64,000 bases of DNA from Sva-07 sp963710625 (GCA_963710625.1 CAVQBG010000022.1:62001-126000); one strand, 5' to 3'. Counted from the first letter of the stretch, positions 50,381 through 60,701 are shown. Program-made: numbers and translations. The notes: generated from the letters alone by a model not told the origin.

Positions 50381-51045
50381 GCGACGATCGGTCGGCACTG
50401 GTCGCGCAGCGGCTCGAGGCGATCCGGGGGCGGATCGACGACGTCACCCGGTCCTTCGACCACGACGTCGAGGTCGTGGCCGTGACGAAGGGATTCGACG
50501 ACTGGGCGATCGAAGCTGCCGTCGCCGCTGGATGTCGGGTGATCGGGGAGAACTACGCCCAGGAACTGCTCTCCAAGCGAGCGGTCGTCGAGCGGCTCGG
50601 GCCGCGGGTGCAGTTCATCGGCCGACTCCAGAGCAACAAGGTGCGCCAGCTCGTCGATGTCGTCGACGTCTGGGCGAGCCTCGACCGGTCGTCGGTCGTC
50701 GACGAGGTCGCGAAGCGCGCGCCCGGCGCCCGGGTGCTGATCCAGGTCGACACCACCGGCGATCCGGCCAAAGGGGGATGCCACGTCGAGGAGACCGCTG
50801 CGCTGGTCGCTCGCGCGGCGTCGGCCGGTCTGGTCGTCGACGGGTTGATGACGGTCGGCCCCACCGGTGGGTCGCCCGAGGCCGCGCGTGCCGGGTTCCG
50901 GCAGGTCCGTCGGCTGGTCGATGAACTCGGCTTGGCAGCGTGCTCGATGGGGATGACCGGCGACCTCGCCGTGGCGGTCGAGGAGGGTTCGACCCAGGTG
51001 CGAGTCGGTACGGCGCTGTTCGGGCCTCGACCGCCACGGACCTGA
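50377..51045 (+). CDS. yggS: YggS-family PLP-homeostasis protein
   Basis: 222 aa, single-domain PLP-binding TIM barrel. VEVVAVTKGFDDWAIEAAVAAGC holds the Schiff-base Lys. IGENYAQELLSK, VQFIGRLQSNKVRQL and CSMGMTGDLAVAVEEGSTQVRVGTALFG bind the cofactor phosphate. YggS/PLPBP has no catalytic activity known and keeps free PLP in balance. It is co-transcribed with pgeF (ATGA overlap). Confidence 0.94.
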   Translation: MSDDRSALVAQRLEAIRGRIDDVTRSFDHDVEVVAVTKGFDDWAIEAAVAAGCRVIGENYAQELLSKRAVVERLGPRVQFIGRLQSNKVRQLVDVVDVWASLDRSSVVDEVAKRAPGARVLIQVDTTGDPAKGGCHVEETAALVARAASAGLVVDGLMTVGPTGGSPEAARAGFRQVRRLVDELGLAACSMGMTGDLAVAVEEGSTQVRVGTALFGPRPPRT

Positions 51046-51105
51046 CTCCGCCGTCCACCGTGAACGGGGTGCGCTGGGCTAGCCTGCGCCACGCAGGAGG
51101 AATGC

Positions 51106-51693
51106 ATGTCACTCTGGAAGAAGACCATGGACTACCTGGGTCTGGGTCCCGACGATGCGTACGACGACTACGACGACTACGACGAGCCGGCGCCCGCGCC
51201 GCGGCAGAGCCGCGCGCCCCGTGATGCCGACCCGCGTGGGAGTTGGGACGCAGCGCCCGAACCCGAGCCGACGGTTCGAACGGTGTCTGCACGACCCAGC
51301 TTCCCGTCGCGCGACTTCGATGCATCACCCACACGGCGTGCAGCCGGGAACGGTGGCGGACGCCCCGACGACTCGGGCGTCCAGGTTCGCCCGGCGCCTC
51401 AGCAGAACCCACCCACGAATCTCCGAAGCGTGCCGGGAGGATCCATGGAGCCGCACACGGTCCGTCCACGTCGTTTCGACCAGGCCCAGGAGGTCGCCGA
51501 CAAGTTCAAGGACGGACAACCCGTCATCATGAACCTCGAAGGCACCGAACGCGATGTCGCTCGGCGACTGATCGACTTCGCGAGTGGTATCTGCTATGCC
51601 CTCGACGGATCGATGGAGAAGGTCGCCACCGGGGTGTACCTGCTCAAGCCGCCGGCGCCGCAACGCCCGCGGTACGACGACTACGACGACTGA
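51106..51693 (+). CDS. sepF: SepF, FtsZ membrane anchor and ring organiser
   Basis: 195 aa. The N-terminal MSLWKKTMDYLGLG is the amphipathic membrane-binding helix. A disordered acidic/Pro linker follows (DDYDDYDEPAPAP), and the SepF core is at ~115-185 (RRFDQAQEVADKFKDGQPVIMNLEG; ARRLIDFASGICYALDGSMEKVATGVYLL). SepF replaces FtsA in actinobacteria, and no ftsA is present here. It has a strong Shine-Dalgarno AGGAGG at 51095-51100. The tail YDDYDD repeats the motif in the linker. Confidence 0.95.
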   Translation: MSLWKKTMDYLGLGPDDAYDDYDDYDEPAPAPRQSRAPRDADPRGSWDAAPEPEPTVRTVSARPSFPSRDFDASPTRRAAGNGGGRPDDSGVQVRPAPQQNPPTNLRSVPGGSMEPHTVRPRRFDQAQEVADKFKDGQPVIMNLEGTERDVARRLIDFASGICYALDGSMEKVATGVYLLKPPAPQRPRYDDYDD

Positions 51694-51710
51694 ACTCGAA
51701 GGAGATCCTG

Positions 51711-52733
51711 ATGGAGATGAACCCGCAACGCGTTCGCGGCGCCGAGTTCAAGACGGTGCGCAAGGGCGCGGATCCCGACGAGGTCCGCGTCTTCCTGAGC
51801 CAGGTCGCCGAGGAACTCGAGCGTGCCCAGAACCAGTCGACCGCGATGGAGGCCCGGGCCCGGGCCGCAGTGGCTCGACTCCAGGAGGTCAGCGATCAGG
51901 CGGCCGCGGCGCCGACGCCCACCGTCGACGCGTCGGTCGAGGAGTCCGAGACGATCAGCCGGACGCTCCTGCTCGCGCAACGCACCGCCGACGCAACGAT
52001 CGCCACCGCGAATGCCGAGGCGCAGCGGGTGCTCGCAAAGGCCAACGACGAAGCGGCCACCACGCTCGACTCCACTCGCGAGATGTCGGCTCAGATGCTC
52101 GAGGACGCGCGAATCGAAGCCCACCGCGCCGGTGAGGTGGAGCGTCAGTCGATCGCCAGCGAGGTCGAGTCACTCAAGGCGCGTCGAGACTTCCTCGAGT
52201 CCGACGTCCATCACCTCGAGACCTTCCTGATCGATCAACGTGCACGGGTGAGGGAAGCCGCCACCGCCCTGATCGATCTGGCGGATCGAGTTCCCGGTGG
52301 ACTGGGCGAGGTCCGCCGTCCGCTGCTGTCCGCGTCCGACGACGACACGCCGTCCGGTCTCTTCCGGGATGGCACCGAGGCTCGCGACGAGGCGAGCGTG
52401 ACGAGCCCCGATCTCGAGGGCGCGCCCGAGCAGGAGTTGGGCAGTGATCCGGCCGAGATCGTGATCGTCACCGAGATCGCCGACTCCGGCACCAGCACCG
52501 ACACCGAGACCAGCGCCGACACTGGCACCGACTCCGACCGCGAGGTCGGCGACCCGGAGACCACCGGTGCCGCGAGCCAGGCCCGCTTCGAGGACCCGTG
52601 GTCCGCCCGCAGTTCGTCGGTCGATGATCCCACCGAAGCGATCCCGGTGTTCCGCGTCGACGACGACCCGGCGCCGGGGCGCGACGAGTCCGGCGAGGAG
52701 TTCCGGTTCTCGTTCGACGACGAACGCTCCTGA
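51711..52733 (+). CDS. DivIVA-family coiled-coil protein with an acidic C-terminal tail
   Basis: 340 aa. The N-terminal DivIVA membrane-binding domain lies at ~5-45 (RVRGAEFKTVRKGADPDEVRVFLSQVAEELERA), diverged from Wag31. Coiled coils fill ~40-200 (SEVESLKARRDFLESDVHHLETFLIDQR). The last 120 residues are acidic and Ser/Thr-rich (TDTETSADTGTDSD) and end in FRFSFDDERS. It likely sits at curved membrane at the septum or poles and organises wall growth. Shine-Dalgarno AAGGAG starts 12 nt before the ATG. It follows sepF by 17 nt. Confidence 0.87.
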   Translation: MEMNPQRVRGAEFKTVRKGADPDEVRVFLSQVAEELERAQNQSTAMEARARAAVARLQEVSDQAAAAPTPTVDASVEESETISRTLLLAQRTADATIATANAEAQRVLAKANDEAATTLDSTREMSAQMLEDARIEAHRAGEVERQSIASEVESLKARRDFLESDVHHLETFLIDQRARVREAATALIDLADRVPGGLGEVRRPLLSASDDDTPSGLFRDGTEARDEASVTSPDLEGAPEQELGSDPAEIVIVTEIADSGTSTDTETSADTGTDSDREVGDPETTGAASQARFEDPWSARSSSVDDPTEAIPVFRVDDDPAPGRDESGEEFRFSFDDERS

Positions 52734-52791
52734 TGCTGCCGGCGCCCGAACCCCGGGCGTCGGCCTCGCCCGCCGTCGGTAGCATCGCCTC

Positions 52792-55700
52792 GTGTCCTAT
52801 CCAGACGTCGACCCCCGGCCGCACTTCCCACGTCTCGAGGAGCAGATCCTCGCTCGGTGGGAGAAGGACGACACGTTCCAGGCGTCGATCGACCAGCGTC
52901 CGGCCGGCGAGTACGGTGCGAACGAGTTCGTCTTCTACGACGGCCCACCGTTCGCCAATGGGCTCCCGCATTACGGCCACCTGCTGACCGGGTACGTCAA
53001 GGACGCGATCCCGCGTTACCAGACCATGCGCGGCCACCGGGTCGAGCGACGGTTCGGCTGGGACTGTCACGGTCTGCCCGCCGAGGTGAAGGCCGAGCAG
53101 GAACTCGGGATCTCCGGTCACCCCGAGATCACCGCATTCGGCATCGACCGGTTCAACGACGCCTGCCGTACGAGCGTGCTGCAGTTCACCGACGACTGGC
53201 GCGACTACGTCACGCGCCAGGCCCGGTGGGTCGACTTCGACAACGACTACAAGACCCTCGACCTGACCTACATGGAGAGCGTCATGTGGGCGTTCAAGAC
53301 CCTCTGGGACAAGGGCTTCGTCTACGAGGGGTTCCGCGTCATCGCCTACTGCTGGCGCTGCGAGACGCCGCTGAGCAACACAGAGACGCGGATGGACGAC
53401 GTGTACCGCGACCGACAGGACCCGGCGCTGACGGTCGGTTTCGAACTCGAGTCCGGTGAACGCATGCTGGCCTGGACGACCACACCGTGGACGTTGCCGT
53501 CGAATCTCGCCCTCGCGGTCGGTTCCGACATCGAGTACGCCGTCGTCGAGCTCGACGGGGTGCGCTACGTGATCGCCGAGGCCCTGCTGGGCGCCTACGC
53601 CGCCGAGCTGGGTCAGGCCACGCGGGTTGCGACGATGCTCGGGAGCGAACTCGTGGGTCGCCGCTACACACCGCTGTTCGACTACTTCGCCGACACCGAC
53701 AATGCGTTCCAGGTCCTGGCTGCCGACTTCGTGTCCACCGACGACGGCACCGGCATCGTCCACCTCGCCCCGGGGTTCGGCGAGGACGACCAGGTCGTCG
53801 CCAATGCGGCCGGTATCCCGACGATCTGTCCGATGGACGAGCACGGCCGCTACACCGCCGAGGTGCGTGACTGGGTCGGAACCCACGTGTTCGACGCGAA
53901 CCCGCTGGTGATCCGCGAGTTGAAGGAACGAGGCGTCGTGGTCCGCCATGCCACCTACGACCACCCGTACCCGCACTGTTGGCGCTGCGCCCAGCCGCTC
54001 GTGTACCGAGCGATCTCGTCGTGGTTCGTCAAGGTCACCGAGTTCCGCGACCGGATGGTCGAACTCAACCAGCAGATCACGTGGCAACCCGCCCACATCA
54101 AGGACGGCAGCTTCGGCAAGTGGTTGGAGAACGCTCGCGACTGGTCGATCAGCCGCAACCGCTTCTGGGGATCGCCGATCCCCGTGTGGCAGTCCGACGA
54201 CCCGACGTACCCGCGGATCGACGTCTACGGTTCGATCGCCGAACTCGAGGCCGACTTCGGTGTGCCGGTCACCGACCTGCACCGGCCCCAGGTCGACGAA
54301 CTCGTCCGGCCGAATCCCGACGATCCGACCGGGGCGTCGATGATGCGGCGCGTGCCCGAAGTGCTCGATTGCTGGTTCGAGTCGGGATCGATGCCCTTCG
54401 CACAGGTGCACTATCCGTTCGAGAACACCGAGTGGTTCGAGCATCACTACCCGGGTGACTTCATCGTCGAGTACATCGGGCAGACCCGGGGGTGGTTCTA
54501 CACGTTGCACGTGTTGGCCACGGCGCTGTTCGATCGGCCGGCGTTCGCGAACTGTGTCAGCCACGGCAACGTGCTCGGTGACGACGGCCGCAAGATGTCG
54601 AAGAGCCTCAACAACTACCCGGACCCGAAGGAGATGTTCGACACCCACGGCGCCGACGCCATGCGCTGGCACCTGTTGTCGTCGCCGATCCTGCGTGGTG
54701 GCGATGGCATGGTCACCGAGGAGGGGATGCGCGACACGGTTCGTCATGTCCTGCTCCCACTGTGGAACTCGTGGTACTTCCTCACCCTGTACGCCAATGC
54801 GGCCGACCATCACGGGGCGATCCGCACCGACTCCACCAACGTGCTCGACCGTTACGTGCTCGCCAAGACGCGGGCGCTCGTGGCCGACATGACCGTGACG
54901 ATGGACACGTTCGACCTGTTCGGCGCATGTCAGCTCGTGCGTGACTACCTCGACGTGTTGACCAACTGGTACATCCGCCGCAGCCGTGACCGCTTCTGGG
55001 CGGGTGACCACGACGCCATCGACACGATGCACACCGTGCTGTCGGTGCTCACGCGGGTCGCGGCACCGCTGCTGCCCCTCGTGTCGGAGGAGATCCACTC
55101 CGGTCTCCACGGCGACGACCGTGCCCGCAGTGTGCACCTCACCGACTGGCCCGACGTCGACGAACTCCCTGCTGCCGACGATCTGGTCGCAACGATGGAC
55201 CTCGTGCGAGACGTGTGTTCGGCGACGCTGTCGGTGCGCAAGGCTCATCAGCGACGGGTGCGCCTCCCGTTGAACACGGTGACGGTCGCGTCGGTCGACG
55301 CCCACCGTCTGGCCGATTTCGTCGACGTGATCGCCGACGAGGTGAACGTTCGTCGTGTCGACCTGACCGACGACGTCGCGTCGGTGGCGACCGAGCGTCT
55401 GCAACTGGTCCCCGCCAAACTGGGGCCACGCCTGGGCAGCGACGTCCAGCAGGTGATCCGCGCGCACAAGGCGGGCGACTGGGTGGTGTCGGGTGACGCC
55501 GTGGTGGTCGGGGGAGTCGAGCTGCTCCCCGGCGAGTACAGCCTCGAACTGGTCGCCGAGGGCGACAAAGCGAGCGCCGGCTTGAGCGATCACGCCGGGG
55601 TCGTGGCCCTCGACATCGAGGTGACCGAGGAGTTGGAGATCGAAGGTCGTGCCCGCGACCTGGTGCGGCTCGTGCAGCAGGCTCGCCGTGAAGCCGAGCT

Positions 55701-55872
55701 GGACGTGTCGGATCGCATCGACCTCACGGTGACCGCATCACCGCCGTGGATCGAGGCGATCCGAGCCCACGAGGCGCTCATCGCCGCCGAGACCCTGGCG
55801 ACGTCGCTCACTGCGGTGCCGTCGGGCGACGTCGAGGATCCGGCCATCGTGGTCTCCCTGGCATCTGGGTGA
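52792..55872 (+). CDS. ileS: Isoleucyl-tRNA synthetase
   Basis: 1026 aa, class Ia synthetase from GTG 52792. The HIGH-like motif is H60-Y-G-H63 (GLPHYGH), the editing domain includes WTTTPWTLPSNLALAVG, and K601-M-S-K-S is the second catalytic motif. The C-terminal region (ARDLVRLVQQARREAELDVSDRIDL) marks the eukaryotic-like IleS2 type usual in actinobacteria. The 58-nt upstream gap is too short for a T-box leader. Confidence 0.97.
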   Translation: MSYPDVDPRPHFPRLEEQILARWEKDDTFQASIDQRPAGEYGANEFVFYDGPPFANGLPHYGHLLTGYVKDAIPRYQTMRGHRVERRFGWDCHGLPAEVKAEQELGISGHPEITAFGIDRFNDACRTSVLQFTDDWRDYVTRQARWVDFDNDYKTLDLTYMESVMWAFKTLWDKGFVYEGFRVIAYCWRCETPLSNTETRMDDVYRDRQDPALTVGFELESGERMLAWTTTPWTLPSNLALAVGSDIEYAVVELDGVRYVIAEALLGAYAAELGQATRVATMLGSELVGRRYTPLFDYFADTDNAFQVLAADFVSTDDGTGIVHLAPGFGEDDQVVANAAGIPTICPMDEHGRYTAEVRDWVGTHVFDANPLVIRELKERGVVVRHATYDHPYPHCWRCAQPLVYRAISSWFVKVTEFRDRMVELNQQITWQPAHIKDGSFGKWLENARDWSISRNRFWGSPIPVWQSDDPTYPRIDVYGSIAELEADFGVPVTDLHRPQVDELVRPNPDDPTGASMMRRVPEVLDCWFESGSMPFAQVHYPFENTEWFEHHYPGDFIVEYIGQTRGWFYTLHVLATALFDRPAFANCVSHGNVLGDDGRKMSKSLNNYPDPKEMFDTHGADAMRWHLLSSPILRGGDGMVTEEGMRDTVRHVLLPLWNSWYFLTLYANAADHHGAIRTDSTNVLDRYVLAKTRALVADMTVTMDTFDLFGACQLVRDYLDVLTNWYIRRSRDRFWAGDHDAIDTMHTVLSVLTRVAAPLLPLVSEEIHSGLHGDDRARSVHLTDWPDVDELPAADDLVATMDLVRDVCSATLSVRKAHQRRVRLPLNTVTVASVDAHRLADFVDVIADEVNVRRVDLTDDVASVATERLQLVPAKLGPRLGSDVQQVIRAHKAGDWVVSGDAVVVGGVELLPGEYSLELVAEGDKASAGLSDHAGVVALDIEVTEELEIEGRARDLVRLVQQARREAELDVSDRIDLTVTASPPWIEAIRAHEALIAAETLATSLTAVPSGDVEDPAIVVSLASG

Positions 55873-55937
55873 GCCGCTGGTCGTTCCGGCCGAGCGTCCG
55901 GTAGAGTCCGCCGCTCACACCGCCGGGAGGAGCGCAC

Positions 55938-56882
<945 letters not shown>

Positions 56883-56885
56883 ACG

Positions 56886-57422
56886 ATGCCAACCCTCGGC
56901 GCATGGCGGGTTCCTGTCGCCATTGCGCTGGGTGTGGTCGTCGTCGACCAGTTGGCGAAACACTGGGCGGTGACCTCGCTCGGTGACGACCGGACCATCG
57001 ATCTCGTGTGGACGCTCCGGTTCAACCTCGCGTTCAACAACGGGATGGCGTTCGGTCAGGCGGGTGGCCTTGGTCCGGTGATCGCCGTCGTCGCCACGCT
57101 CGTGATCGTGTATCTGCTCGCGACGCTGCGAAACGAATCGAGCCGCATCAGCACGATCGGCATGGGCCTGCTCATCGGTGGCGCTGCAGGGAACCTGATC
57201 GACCGCCTGTTCCGCGGCGACGCGTGGCTCAACGGCGCGGTCGTCGACTTCATCGATCTCCAGTGGTTTCCGATCTTCAACGTCGCCGACATGGCGATCA
57301 ACGTTGGTGCGACGCTGCTGATCCTGGGCAGCGTGCTGTCGGCCCGACACGATGGGCGCACCGCGAAACAGGAGCTGCAGGACGAGCACGAGCAGCAGGA
57401 GCCGGCGGGGGGTGCGGCATGA
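56886..57422 (+). CDS. lspA: Lipoprotein signal peptidase LspA
   Basis: 178 aa, four TM helices. VVVDQLAKHWAV, FNLAFNNGMAFG, GGAAGNLIDRLFRG with the first catalytic Asp, and FPIFNVADMAINVG with the second are the LspA motifs. It removes signal peptides from prolipoproteins such as the LpqB-like protein at 20786. The C-terminal tail is Glu/Gln-rich (KQELQDEHEQQEP) and cytoplasmic. It starts 3 nt after the DksA-like gene and overlaps the pseudouridine synthase gene by 4 nt. Confidence 0.95.
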   Translation: MPTLGAWRVPVAIALGVVVVDQLAKHWAVTSLGDDRTIDLVWTLRFNLAFNNGMAFGQAGGLGPVIAVVATLVIVYLLATLRNESSRISTIGMGLLIGGAAGNLIDRLFRGDAWLNGAVVDFIDLQWFPIFNVADMAINVGATLLILGSVLSARHDGRTAKQELQDEHEQQEPAGGAA

Positions 57423-58339
57423 TCGTCGAGGCGGTGCCGTCGGCGCTGGCAGGGGAGCGGTTGGACCGGATCGTCGCCCTGATCGGTGATCTCAGCCGAG
57501 CTGAGGCCGCAGCCACGATCGCAGCCGGCGGCGTTCGTGTCGACGGCGCACCGGCAGCGTCGGGCAAGATCAGGCTCACCGAGGGTCAGACCGTCGAGGT
57601 CGACCCGGCGGCGGTTCCCGGACCGGTGTTGCCGACGTCCGACCGAACCGTCGAGTTCGGTGTCGTGTACGAGGACGAGGCCGTGATCGTGATCGACAAG
57701 CCCCCCGGGTTGGTCGTGCATCCCGGCGCCGGCAACCTCGACGGCACGCTCGTGAGCGGGCTGCTCGCCCGATACCCCGAACTCGAAGGAGTCGGTGACG
57801 ATCCGGTGCGCCCCGGCATCGTGCACCGCCTCGACGCGGGGAGTTCAGGATTGCTGGTGGTCGCCCGGACGAGCGAGGCCGCCGCGCGGCTGATCGAACA
57901 GTTCGCCGACCACAGCGCGACGCGCCGCTACGACGCCGTCGTCTGGGGGGTGCCCGATGCTCCGCACGGCATCATCGACGCCCCGATCGGGCGGGACCGC
58001 GGTGACCCGCTCAAGATGGCGGTGGTCACCGGTGGCCGACCGGCGCGAACCGACTATCGGGTGGTCGGCACCTACTCCGCACCGGCGCTCGTCTCGCGAC
58101 TCGAGTGTCGGCTCGAGACCGGGCGGACACACCAGATCCGCGTGCACCTGTCGTCGATCAACCACCCGCTCGTGGGCGATCCGACCTACGGCCAGCGCCG
58201 ACCGGTGCTCGGCCTCACACGGCCGTTCCTCCATGCGGCGGAACTGGCCTTCGATCACCCGATCACGGGCGAGCGGGTCACGTTCACGAGCCCGCTCGCG
58301 GCCGACCTGCAGGCGTGGCTCGACGCCGCCGAGGTGTAG
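57419..58339 (+). CDS. RluD-family 23S rRNA pseudouridine synthase
   Basis: 306 aa. An N-terminal S4 domain (LDRIVALIGDLSRAEAAATIAAGGVRVDG) is followed by the catalytic core with VIDKPPGLVVHPG and HRLDAGSSGLLVVA, containing the catalytic Asp; LETGRTHQIRVHLSSINHPLVGDPTYG is also conserved. It converts uridines in 23S rRNA. The lspA-rluD order is common in bacteria. ATG 57419 overlaps the lspA stop. Confidence 0.93.
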   Translation: MIVEAVPSALAGERLDRIVALIGDLSRAEAAATIAAGGVRVDGAPAASGKIRLTEGQTVEVDPAAVPGPVLPTSDRTVEFGVVYEDEAVIVIDKPPGLVVHPGAGNLDGTLVSGLLARYPELEGVGDDPVRPGIVHRLDAGSSGLLVVARTSEAAARLIEQFADHSATRRYDAVVWGVPDAPHGIIDAPIGRDRGDPLKMAVVTGGRPARTDYRVVGTYSAPALVSRLECRLETGRTHQIRVHLSSINHPLVGDPTYGQRRPVLGLTRPFLHAAELAFDHPITGERVTFTSPLAADLQAWLDAAEV

Positions 58340-58342
58340 CCA

Positions 58343-58777
58343 TCACGGCCAGGGAGCGTCGCCGCGGGCGATGTCGGCGATGCCGGCGAGCGTGAAGCCC
58401 TCGAGGTAGGTGCGCATGTGCTCGCCGGCCTTGTTCCAGATCCCCAGGAGGACGCACTGGCCCTCGTGGTCGCACGATCCGTCCTGGTGCGGCTGTCCGA
58501 AGTCGCCGAGCGTGATCGGGCCGTCGACCGCCGACACGATCTCCGACAGCCGGATCTCGGCGGGCGGTCGAGCCAGGACGTAGCCGCCGCCGACACCCCG
58601 CTTGGAGCGCACGAGCCCGGCGCCCTTGAGCGCGAGGAGGATCTGTTCGAGGTAGGGCTGGGGGAGCGCGGTGCGTTCGGCGATGTCGCGTACGGACGTG
58701 GGGCCGGCCTCGTCGCCGTGCAGCGCCAGCGACAGCAGCGCACGGCAGGCATAGTCACCACGGGTCGAGATGCGCAC
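58343..58777 (-). CDS. Rrf2-family transcription regulator with two of three expected cluster cysteines
   Basis: 144 aa. Winged helix: RISTRGDYACRALLSLALH, LPQPYLEQILLALKGAGLVRSKRGVGGGYVLA, LSEIVSAVDG. The Fe-S loop has C102 and C108 (GSCDHEGQC, Cx5C). The third Cys seen in IscR and NsrR (Cx5Cx5C) is replaced by W114. It may bind a [2Fe-2S] cluster with non-Cys ligands, as shown for RsrR, and sense redox or NO. Targets are unknown. It is convergent with the pseudouridine synthase gene, 3 nt apart. Confidence 0.88.
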   Translation of the reverse strand: MRISTRGDYACRALLSLALHGDEAGPTSVRDIAERTALPQPYLEQILLALKGAGLVRSKRGVGGGYVLARPPAEIRLSEIVSAVDGPITLGDFGQPHQDGSCDHEGQCVLLGIWNKAGEHMRTYLEGFTLAGIADIARGDAPWP

Positions 58778-58851
58778 GACGCCACCCTATTCACTGGGCG
58801 TCGTCGGGCAGCGCTTGTCGCCGGGTGGCGGGACGTGGTGGACTGCTCCCC

Positions 58852-59973
58852 GTGACGATCAACGGCGCACAGGGTCCGATCATCCCGGACTACCGGGGTG
58901 CCAACGTTCGAGGGATCGTGCCGGCCCTGCTCGGACCGGCGTCGTGGGCCACCGGCCTGCCCGACTGGATGCCGAACGAGGTGGCCGGCGCCCACAGCGT
59001 GGTGTTGCTGGTGCTCGACGGCCTCGGCTGGGATCAGCTGCAGGAGCACCGGGAGCTGATGCCGACGGTGTCGGCCATGGCGGGCCGTTCGATCCACACG
59101 GTGGCGCCCACGACCACGGCCACGGCGTTGAGCTCGATCACCACCGGTCTGACGCCGGCCGAGCACGGGCTGATCGGCTACCGGATCGTGCTCGGGGGCG
59201 AGATCGTGAACGTACTCCGATGGTGTGTGGGTGATCAACCGGTTCGTCGCTCGCATCCGCCGCACGACGTTCAGCCCTACGACCCGTTCCTCGGGCAGGC
59301 GGTTCCCGTCGTCAGCCCGGCCGAGCTGCAGAACTCCGCGTTCAGTGAGGCGCATCTGCGCGGGTGTCGACCGGTGGGATGGCGCGCGTCGTCGTCGATC
59401 GCGGTCGAGGCGCGGCACCAGGTGGAGGCCGGCGAGCGGTTCGTGTACTGCTACTACGGCGGCATCGACAAGATCGCGCACGAGCGCGGGTTCGGGCCGT
59501 ACTACGACGCCGAGCTGCGGGCGGCCGACGCGCTGGTCGCCGATGTCCTGGCAGCGTTGCCGACCGGCACGACGTTGCTCGTGACCGCCGATCACGGCCA
59601 GGTCGAGGTGGGGAGCCGGATCGTGACGCCGTCGGCGGAGTTGCTCGCGAACGTGACGCTGCAGTCCGGCGAGGGACGCTTCCGCTGGCTGCATGTGGCC
59701 AAGGGTGCGATCGACGACGTGGCCGCACTGGCGAACGACGAGGTCGGACACCTCGCTTGGGTGGCGACCCGCGAACAGATGCTCGACGAGGAATGGTTCG
59801 GTGCGGCGATGGCGCCGGCGGTTCGTTCGCGTCTCGGCGATCTGGCCCTCGTGGCGCGCGAGCCGGTGAGCTTCCACGACCCTGCAGACTCCGGCCCCTT
59901 CGAGTTGGTGTGCCGTCACGGGTCGTTGACATCGGCGGAAGTGAACGTCCCGCTGGTCGCGGCGTCCGTGTGA
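58852..59973 (+). CDS. Alkaline-phosphatase-fold phosphodiesterase/nucleotide pyrophosphatase
   Basis: 373 aa from GTG 58852 (GTG 58825 is an upstream option). The fold's metal sites are LLVLDGLGWDQL, the nucleophile Thr in APTTTATALSSITTGLTPAEHGLIGYR, YYGGIDKIAHERG and LLVTADHGQVEVG. These match nucleotide pyrophosphatase/phosphodiesterase (AP superfamily) proteins common in actinobacteria. No signal peptide is seen, so it is probably cytoplasmic. The substrate is unknown. It is divergent from the Rrf2 gene (74 nt), so co-regulation is possible. Confidence 0.85.
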   Translation: MTINGAQGPIIPDYRGANVRGIVPALLGPASWATGLPDWMPNEVAGAHSVVLLVLDGLGWDQLQEHRELMPTVSAMAGRSIHTVAPTTTATALSSITTGLTPAEHGLIGYRIVLGGEIVNVLRWCVGDQPVRRSHPPHDVQPYDPFLGQAVPVVSPAELQNSAFSEAHLRGCRPVGWRASSSIAVEARHQVEAGERFVYCYYGGIDKIAHERGFGPYYDAELRAADALVADVLAALPTGTTLLVTADHGQVEVGSRIVTPSAELLANVTLQSGEGRFRWLHVAKGAIDDVAALANDEVGHLAWVATREQMLDEEWFGAAMAPAVRSRLGDLALVAREPVSFHDPADSGPFELVCRHGSLTSAEVNVPLVAASV

Positions 59974-59992
59974 TCCCGCTAGAAAGGGAGCC

Positions 59993-60487
59993 ATGACCGA
60001 CAACAACGGCTCGGAGCCGATCACGCCCGACGAGGTGACCGCCAGCCCGTCGAGCGAGGAAGCGCCCGAGGCCGAGGAGTCGGTGACGTCGCCGGCCAAG
60101 GTGATGCGTATCGGCTCGATGGTGAAGCAACTCCTCGAGGAGGTCCGTGGCGCGCCGCTCGACGAGGCGTCGCGCGAGCGCCTCGCCGAGATCTACGAGC
60201 GTTCGATCGCCGAGTTGTCCGAGGCGCTGTCGCCGGACCTGCAGGAGGAGCTGCACAGCTTGGCGCTGCCGTTCGACGAGGGGGAGGTGCCGAGCGAATC
60301 GGAACTGCGCATCGCGAAGGCGCAGCTCGTCGGGTGGCTCGAGGGCCTGTTCCACGGTATCCAGGCCACGTTGATGGCCCAGCAGTTCGCCGCTCGCCAG
60401 CAGCTCCAGGAGATGCGCCAGCTCCCCGGCGCCCAGATGATGCCCGGCCAACACCCCGACGGCGACCGCCCCGGCACCTACCTCTAG
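59993..60487 (+). CDS. bpa: Bpa, ATP-independent bacterial proteasome activator
   Basis: 164 aa. The core PAKVMRIGSMVKQLLEEVRG, then LRIAKAQLVGWLEGLFHGIQ, closely follows mycobacterial Bpa (formerly DUF2587). Four helices pack into a dodecameric ring. The C-terminal GTYL corresponds to the GQYL tail that docks on the 20S proteasome and opens its gate. The N-terminal ~35 residues are acidic and disordered, as in relatives. It helps degrade unfolded proteins. No proteasome or Pup gene is in this window. Confidence 0.93.
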   Translation: MTDNNGSEPITPDEVTASPSSEEAPEAEESVTSPAKVMRIGSMVKQLLEEVRGAPLDEASRERLAEIYERSIAELSEALSPDLQEELHSLALPFDEGEVPSESELRIAKAQLVGWLEGLFHGIQATLMAQQFAARQQLQEMRQLPGAQMMPGQHPDGDRPGTYL

Positions 60488-60530
60488 CCCCCAGCCCACC
60501 CCCACCTCTAGCCCCCAGCCCACCCCCACC
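60483..60530 (+). repeat. Two-copy 24-bp direct repeat spanning the bpa stop codon
   Basis: Identical C-rich 24-mers at 60483-60506 and 60507-60530 (TCTAGCCCCCAG then CCCACCCCCACC). The TAG in the first copy is the bpa stop (60485-60487), so the duplication leaves the protein unchanged. The rest of the 60531-60701 gap has no gene; a TAATTC near 60682 may be a -10 for dnaE. Confidence 0.9.
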
Positions 60531-60701
60531 CAGGAATCGGCCACGGATCGCCGGCTCACCAGTGAGCGGGTGGCGCCGGGGCGGTGGAGGGACCGGCCGG
60601 AGGCCGCACGCCGTCCGCCGTGCCGGTGACAGGACCCGTGAGCGGAGATCGCGCGCTACTGTCGACCAGAACCACATTCGCGTAATTCAAGACTGAGATC
60701 C

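Noticed and set aside
52734..52791. T-box riboswitch before ileS
   Set aside because: Only 58 nt separate divIVA and ileS, too short for a T-box.
52468..55593. 1041-codon minus-strand open frame across ileS
   Set aside because: Low-complexity His/Val/Arg/Asp composition typical of an antisense shadow; ileS on the plus strand has all its motifs.
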